The position numbers and the translations under genes were made by a program. Of a stretch of DNA of 12,477 nucleotides, positions 8,402 to 12,477 are shown in pieces (position 1 is the first letter of the stretch; each line of letters begins with the position of its first letter). Origin of the DNA: Cerioporus squamosus (lineage: Eukaryota; Basidiomycota; Agaricomycetes; Polyporales; Polyporaceae); assembly GCA_022592435.1 (NCBI GenBank), contig JABYQS010000831.1, positions 1 through 12,477 of the forward strand. Direction: 5' to 3'. The notes below the pieces were generated by a model. That model was not told where the DNA came from and ran no database searches. It worked only from the letters and a program-made list of their open reading frames with translations.

Positions 8402-10126
8402 ATGACAGACGATTCCCCCAAACAACCCACACCTCCGCCACCCCTCGGCATCCACAACCTGCCTTTCGAGATTTTGGTGGACATCTTCGCACTGGTTGAC
8501 GTCGTCGATCCCTGGGGATCGCTTGGGGCTGCCTATGGACGCGGTATAGCCAAGCTCATGCTCGTATGCCGCAATTGGTGGGACATGGCACGCAGGACAC
8601 CGGAGTTCTGGAGACGTATCAACACCGCAGAGCCACTTGACAGGGTGTCGCTGCTCCTGGAGCGGTCAAAGGGCTGCACCATTGACGTCCGTATAACATA
8701 CCCATGGATCAGGAAGTATCCGCCCCCCTGGCGCGATGCCGTCGCGCTCATCTTCCCTCACGCCCACCGCATTCGGTCGCTCTACGCCAACCTACACATG
8801 GACCACTATGCATCGATCTATCAATTCCTCCATGGGGACATGCCGGCTCTCGAGCACCTATATTTTGTCCCTATGCGTGATTTCCGCCGCAAGGACCGCG
8901 GGAACCCGGCCCCCCACACAGACCACGATATTGCAGCCTGTGAGTCGCTATCTCGCCGGAAATACCCTCGTCTACGCTCAATGATCGCCCAACGACTCTA
9001 CATGCCCGCTCCTGTGGACTTCTGGAGGACACTGCGTACGCTGAAGATGTATGACTTTCCTCGTACGGTGTCGAACGAATACCTGATGCGAGACGTCATC
9101 GCTGTCCTCAAGGCGAACGCGGGTCTAGAAGAGTTAGTTCCCTGGTGGTATAGAGGTGTACCGAAGGCGGCGTCGACGGACCTCCACGAGAGCCGGAATA
9201 CAGCTCAAACGAGCCGAAGACAGCTCTTCGCTCTGCGGAACCTGAATCTCTTCTCGCTGCACTCCCCTTTTAGGCATGCGGCAGAGCTCCTGGACCACCT
9301 CTTGTTACCCGAGGACATTCCGTGTGTGGATATCCGCGTCAGCATCACCTCTGGATACAACGAGCCTGCCCCTCCTGCTGACGAGATCGCACAAATGTTC
9401 GGCACGCTCATTCCCGCTCATTCACGGTTCCTCCAAGAGAGGATGTCCAACGTCTCGTTCACCGGGGCTCTTGGTTCCGCGTTTTACACCTGCTGCACCC
9501 CACCCTATGCCCTCGCCGACCCCGAGTTGGCCCCAGAGCGCACTGCTATCGCCTTCAACAAATACCCGGGAACCCTCGTGCCGGAAAGCATGAGCCTTGG
9601 TGTGCGCTGTCTTGTCGGTATCCTCGGATGGGTTCCAGTGCGCCATCTGTCATTGAGCGGGCCCCCTCCGCCGGCGGAGGACGACTCCTATGAACGAATG
9701 TTCGACGCCTTCCCGTCCCTGGAGGAGCTAGAGGTGAGCGGCACGAACCACACCGTCAAGGCGGACCTGTTCGACGCGCTCAGCCCTGCTCCGCGTGCAA
9801 ATGACGGGCGCGAGGTACCGCGGTGCCCGCATTTGCGTGTCCTCGTCGTGCACTGCGCACGCGTGCCGTTCTGGGACGGGCCCCCGAGGATAGAGATCGT
9901 GGAAGCGATAGCGGAGTGCGCGAATGCTCGCGCTGAGGCAGGTGTCGGATTTCAAAAGGTCATCTTGCACTTGTGGACTGGTGCGCCCCGGAGATCCGAG
10001 CAAGTGGAGGATGAGGAAGGGATCTACAAGGGACCGCTGGAGCGGATGCGCGAGTTTGTGGATGTCGTTGAGCACGACTACAGTGACGGGGCAGCGGTCT
10101 GCCGAAGGTGCATTAGCGGATACTGA
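8402..10126 (+). CDS. F-box / leucine-rich-type protein 2 (574 aa, intronless)
   Basis: A single uninterrupted frame starts at ATG 8402 and ends at TGA 10124-10126. Residues about 17-73 are an F-box: GIHNLPFEILVDIFALV, a short insert, then LMLVCRNWWDMARRTPEFW. The F-box normally binds Skp1 in an SCF ubiquitin ligase. The C-terminal 480 residues have leucine-rich-like segments (RIRSLYANLHMDH, MPALEHLYFVP, TLRTLKMYDF, LFALRNLNLFSLHS, FPSLEELEVSG, CPHLRVLVVHCARV) and would select a target, which is unknown. Several segments match the neighbouring F-box protein in order: IFPHAHRIRSL against IVPHAQRIRAL, PALEHL against PALEEL, and GLEELV against TLEELD. This indicates an old tandem duplication. 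The Pro-rich N-terminus (residues 5-15) is short. No signal peptide or membrane segment is seen. The start is the first ATG in frame near the F-box, though its context is weak. Confidence 0.88.
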   Translation: MTDDSPKQPTPPPPLGIHNLPFEILVDIFALVDVVDPWGSLGAAYGRGIAKLMLVCRNWWDMARRTPEFWRRINTAEPLDRVSLLLERSKGCTIDVRITYPWIRKYPPPWRDAVALIFPHAHRIRSLYANLHMDHYASIYQFLHGDMPALEHLYFVPMRDFRRKDRGNPAPHTDHDIAACESLSRRKYPRLRSMIAQRLYMPAPVDFWRTLRTLKMYDFPRTVSNEYLMRDVIAVLKANAGLEELVPWWYRGVPKAASTDLHESRNTAQTSRRQLFALRNLNLFSLHSPFRHAAELLDHLLLPEDIPCVDIRVSITSGYNEPAPPADEIAQMFGTLIPAHSRFLQERMSNVSFTGALGSAFYTCCTPPYALADPELAPERTAIAFNKYPGTLVPESMSLGVRCLVGILGWVPVRHLSLSGPPPPAEDDSYERMFDAFPSLEELEVSGTNHTVKADLFDALSPAPRANDGREVPRCPHLRVLVVHCARVPFWDGPPRIEIVEAIAECANARAEAGVGFQKVILHLWTGAPRRSEQVEDEEGIYKGPLERMREFVDVVEHDYSDGAAVCRRCISGY

Positions 10127-10239
10127 GAAGGTATTCCTGCAATGTCACGACGTCAACTTACCTCCTCATCGCAGGCCCAATCCGTTGCCTCTCATATCAA
10201 GGGTTAGCTATAGATTGAACCTTGCAAACATCGGTTACG

Positions 10240-10362
10240 ATGGCGCAGGTTGCTACTTCAAAGCTTCAGGAGCTGAAGCTAGTTCGAGCAAGCGGTAGAA
10301 GCTACAAGCCAAACATGACCGCCGTTACCGTACGCTCTGGTCTCGAAAAGCTGCGCAGGTAG
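10240..10362 (+). CDS. Possible small ORF (40 aa), unrecognised
   Basis: ATG at 10240 opens a 40-codon frame, with MAQVATSKLQELKLVRASGR at its start and RSGLEKLRR before TAG. The residue mix looks protein-like (amphipathic, Lys/Arg/Leu-rich) but no family is recognised. It lies 113 bp after the end of F-box gene 2 on the same strand. It may be chance, a small peptide, or a relic of a larger gene. No promoter or splice sites were clearly assigned. Confidence 0.2.
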   Translation: MAQVATSKLQELKLVRASGRSYKPNMTAVTVRSGLEKLRR

Positions 10363-10590
10363 ATCGTGGAGGTGTGCGAAGGGGACGATAGCAGCACACC
10401 GCATGCGACACACTCGTGAACCTCCCGTACCCTGGACGCGGTGTGCAGGGAGACTGTGCGTCGGTGCGAGAGCGTGCATCATGCAGCTACGCGCCGGTAA
10501 CTGAGGTCGTCCGGGAGTACGTCCGATTCATGAATGCTGCTGGCGAATGCTCTACTTACCTCTGCCCATGTAGGACCGTCAACATCGTCG

Positions 10591-11043
10591 TTATGCGGGC
10601 GTAGACGGGAAGGTGAATGAGCTCGCGATCCGAAGGACACCACCATCGCCGTCGATATCCTGTCTGCGACAGAAGCAAGGCGATCTGGGGAGTGGATGCG
10701 TTGGAGTGGAAGCAGGCTTGCGCCTCCCCCCATAAGGGTGATGAAGGCGAAAGTGCCGGGCGTACACATCCTTGATTGAGATGGACTGCAGGGTTTCTAG
10801 TTTTCGCAGCTTGCGATGAATCACGAGTAAGTGGACCGCATCGGGGGTCCATGATGATGCCAATCGTCCCCCGCGATGATTGTCATCTGTCACAGGTCCC
10901 TCGCGCCGCCTGAGACCCGTTGCTGACCGTACAAGAAGATGATAGTAGTTGATGTTGTAACCTTCACCACCCTGCGGGAACTTATTGGGTGATCTGCCAA
11001 TGAGTCGATGTGCCGCAGATGCATGGGAGAATAAACATCGCAT
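10591..11043 (-). CDS. Uncertain minus-strand ORF (150 aa), unrecognised
   Basis: An open frame from ATG 11043 to TAA 10591-10593 reads, for example, GGEGYNINYYHLLVRS and KLRKLETLQSISIKDVYARH. Other minus frames are also open over 10480-10850. About 35 bp after the stop there is a consensus donor on the minus strand, AG followed by GTAAGT (near 10560-10555), so a spliced gene with different exon limits is possible. A TTCCCGCAG acceptor-like site lies near 10972. No domain is recognised. It could be a real gene, a relic, or chance; I lean to a relic or chance. Confidence 0.2.
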   Translation of the reverse strand: MRCLFSHASAAHRLIGRSPNKFPQGGEGYNINYYHLLVRSATGLRRREGPVTDDNHRGGRLASSWTPDAVHLLVIHRKLRKLETLQSISIKDVYARHFRLHHPYGGRRKPASTPTHPLPRSPCFCRRQDIDGDGGVLRIASSFTFPSTPA

Positions 11044-11183
11044 ACGGGTGCAGACGTGACGGCCACTGACTGAGTCTTACGAACCAGCTGACTAGGTGGT
11101 ACATATGTACTCAGTAATACACAGTCTCGTCAACAGTCTCGCCGTGGTCTAACAGTAAGCACCCGACTTGTTCTCGTCCCAGA

Positions 11184-11191
11184 TGACGTCA
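11184..11191. promoter_or_regulatory. CRE (TGACGTCA) in the GST promoter
   Basis: An exact palindromic CRE lies 20 bp upstream of the TATA box of the GST gene. ATF/CREB-type bZIP factors acting after stress MAP kinase signalling bind this sequence in fungi, and GST genes are common stress targets. The site is seen directly; its role is inferred. Confidence 0.5.
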
Positions 11192-11210
11192 CCTGACCGT
11201 GCGGCAGGGC

Positions 11211-11216
11211 TATAAG
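11211..11216 (+). promoter_or_regulatory. GST TATA box (TATAAG)
   Basis: This is the same TATAAG form as in both histone promoters. It lies only 27 bp before the upstream in-frame ATG (11238) and 129 bp before the second one (11340), so the exact transcript start decides which ATG is used. A pyrimidine-rich stretch with CTCA follows at 11240-11270. Confidence 0.55.
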
Positions 11217-11237
11217 GACGTGCGGCATGTCAGAGGT

Positions 11238-12262
11238 ATGCTCTCTCTCGCCCTCAGACCCTCACTGCGCACGTCCACCTTGCGTTCGCCCACCCTCAGG
11301 ACGATCCACAACAGAGCAACTTTGCATCGCATATCCGTCATGTCTCCGCCGGAGAAGAAGCAGCGCACCGAGGAATACATCCTCTATTACGTACGTCTGA
11401 TCTGGGGTACGAGCAGTCGATAAGGGTGCAGAGCGTTCTGACGATAGAGTAACAATGGGCAGTGGCCAGAGATCCCAGGTCGTGGCGAGTACGTGCGCCT
11501 CGCGTTCGAATACGCAGGGATCCCGTATCGGGAGAGCCATGACGAGGTCCTCAATACCCTCGCGAACACCGAGAAGGTCGGCACGCCGCCGCACTTTGCC
11601 CCGCCGGCCGTCCAGCTCCCCTCGGGTCGCGTCATCTCGCAGACCCCAGCGATCGTGAACCACATTGCGCCGCGGTGCGGGCTCGCGGGCCCGCTCGGCA
11701 GCAAGCTGAACACGCTCACCGCCGAGGGCAAGGCGGCGCTGCGGGAGCTGAGCGACGAGGAGCTAGAGAAGGCCGAGGAGGAGCGGAGCGTGGTCAACCA
11801 GCTCACGCTGACGGTGCTCGACTGGTCCAACGAGGCGCACAACGTGCACCACCCGTGCGCCGTGATGTTGTACTACGAGGACCAGAAGGAGGCGGCTGCG
11901 CAGGCGGCGGCGGAGTTCCGCAAGTCGCGGCTTCCGCGCTGGCTGGAGTACTTCGAGTCCGTCCTGGCGTCCAACCCCGCCACTGCCGGCACGAACGGGG
12001 CGCGACGTACCTTTACGGGAAGCAGACGACGGCGGCGGACCTGGCGCTGTTCCACGTCGTGGACGGCACGCTCTTTGCGTTCCCGAAGCGGACGGGGCAG
12101 CTGAAGGCGAGCGGCAAGTACAACAACGTGTTCGCGCTGTACGAGCGGGTGAAGGGCGAGAAGGGAATCAAGGAGTACATCGAGAGCGGGCGGAGGCTCA
12201 AGTTCAGCATGGGCCTCTTCCGACACTACGAGGAGCTGGATGGGGAAGAGAAGGACGAGTAG
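11238..12262 (+). CDS. Glutathione S-transferase-like protein (one intron; one frame slip)
   Basis: GSTs conjugate glutathione to electrophiles or act as peroxidases. Exon 1 ends at 11390; the intron is 11391-11462 (GTACGT, CTGAC branch, CAG); exon 2 starts at 11463. The spliced protein reads YILYYWPEIPGRGEYVRLAF, the first strand and helix of the thioredoxin-like GST domain with candidate catalytic Tyr. ISQTPAIVNHIA follows, the usual glutathione-binding Gln-Ser/Thr loop. The C-terminal helical domain includes TTAADLALFHVVDG, with the N-capping T-x-x-D. The frame slips by -1 in a GGGG run (11997-12000), then continues GATYLYGKQTTAADL to TAG at 12262. Without correction it stops at 12104. The inner ATG (11340) gives 283 residues after correction and the outer ATG (11238) 317. 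The extra 34 residues are Arg/Ser/Thr-rich without acids, like a mitochondrial presequence. The sigma/alpha-like class is likely; the exact class is not sure. Confidence 0.85.
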
Positions 12263-12298
12263 CTCCGCCGACTGCGAGACAGATCCGTAATGCACGTT

Positions 12299-12362
12299 CT
12301 ATCGCATGTATCGCTGCCCACCGGGACCCTCGTCGAAGCCCATCACGAAGCCGTAAGTCGAG
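12299..12362 (-). CDS. Probable last exon of an unrecognised minus-strand gene
   Basis: On the minus strand a pyrimidine-rich acceptor (TTTTCTGCTCGCAG, AG at 12364-12363) with a CTGAC branch site about 25 bp before it is followed by a coding-like stretch. It reads STYGFVMGFDEGPGGQRYMR and ends at TAG (12301-12299). The exon would start in phase 2. A possible donor GTATAC lies about 50 bp further upstream, and DLDAHDIIDSMRA appears in one frame before it, but a TAG there prevents a firm join. The gene would converge on the GST gene, with 36 bp between the two stop codons. I do not recognise the family, and the rest lies beyond the right edge. Confidence 0.45.
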
Positions 12363-12477
12363 CTGCGAGCAGAAAACACAAGCGTCAGGAAGCTCCCCAG
12401 TCGTACAGTATACCCTAAGCGCGCATTGAGTCAATAATGTCGTGAGCGTCTAAATCTGGCCTTTAACGACGAGTCAC

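Larger units (their letters stand above)
10127..11183. other. Region between F-box gene 2 and the GST gene; only weak ORFs
   Basis: No gene can be named. A 40-codon plus-strand frame (10240-10362) and a 150-codon minus-strand frame (10591-11043) are listed separately at low confidence. A 12-bp perfect palindrome, GTACATATGTAC, lies at 11099-11110. No tRNA, terminal repeats or tandem array was found. Confidence 0.4.

Noticed and set aside
11099..11110. 12-bp palindrome GTACATATGTAC
   Set aside because: It is a single simple palindrome without a partner or known factor; too weak to interpret.

Overview
The window looks like nuclear DNA of a filamentous basidiomycete, most likely a mushroom-forming Agaricomycete. 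The reasons are GC-rich coding sequence, many short introns (about 50-110 bp) with GTRNGT donors, CTGAC-like branch points and YAG acceptors, intron-bearing histone genes, and a tandem pair of large F-box proteins of a kind that is highly expanded in these fungi. No species can be named from the sequence alone.

Layout, left to right. (1) Positions 1 to about 1671, minus strand: a broken gene for an RNA-binding protein with an RRM domain. It runs off the left edge, has an 801-bp intron inside the RRM, at least eight one-base frame slips within 528 bp, and an in-frame TAG upstream. (2) Positions 2071-2282: E-box and CRE-type sites in the likely upstream region of that gene. (3) Positions 2784-4638: a divergent histone H2A (minus) / H2B (plus) pair, both intact, each with three coding introns. 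They share a 555-bp promoter carrying two TATA boxes, a 21-bp tandem repeat, three CACGTG boxes and a cluster of ACGCG (MCB-like) elements. (4) Positions 4639-6137: mostly non-coding, with a convincing small intron downstream of H2B and a TATA box before the next gene. (5) Positions 6138-7797 and 8402-10126: two same-strand F-box/leucine-rich-type proteins of nearly equal size, evidently paralogues. The first carries three one-base frame slips; the second is intact and intronless. (6) Positions 10127-11183: a stretch with only weak ORFs. (7) Positions 11184-12262: a glutathione S-transferase-like gene with CRE and TATA elements, one intron, a possible mitochondrial presequence selected by start choice, and one frame slip in a G run. 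(8) Positions 12299-12362: a probable last exon of an unrecognised minus-strand gene converging on the GST gene.

The genes do not form a pathway. The histone pair is the only functional unit: equal supply of H2A and H2B in S phase. I see no defence system, mobile element with recognisable termini, tRNA, rRNA or CRISPR array. The most useful observations are the histone promoter architecture, the decayed RRM gene with its large intron, the alternative starts of the GST gene, and the uneven pattern of one-base indels. That pattern should be checked against raw reads before any of these genes is called a pseudogene.
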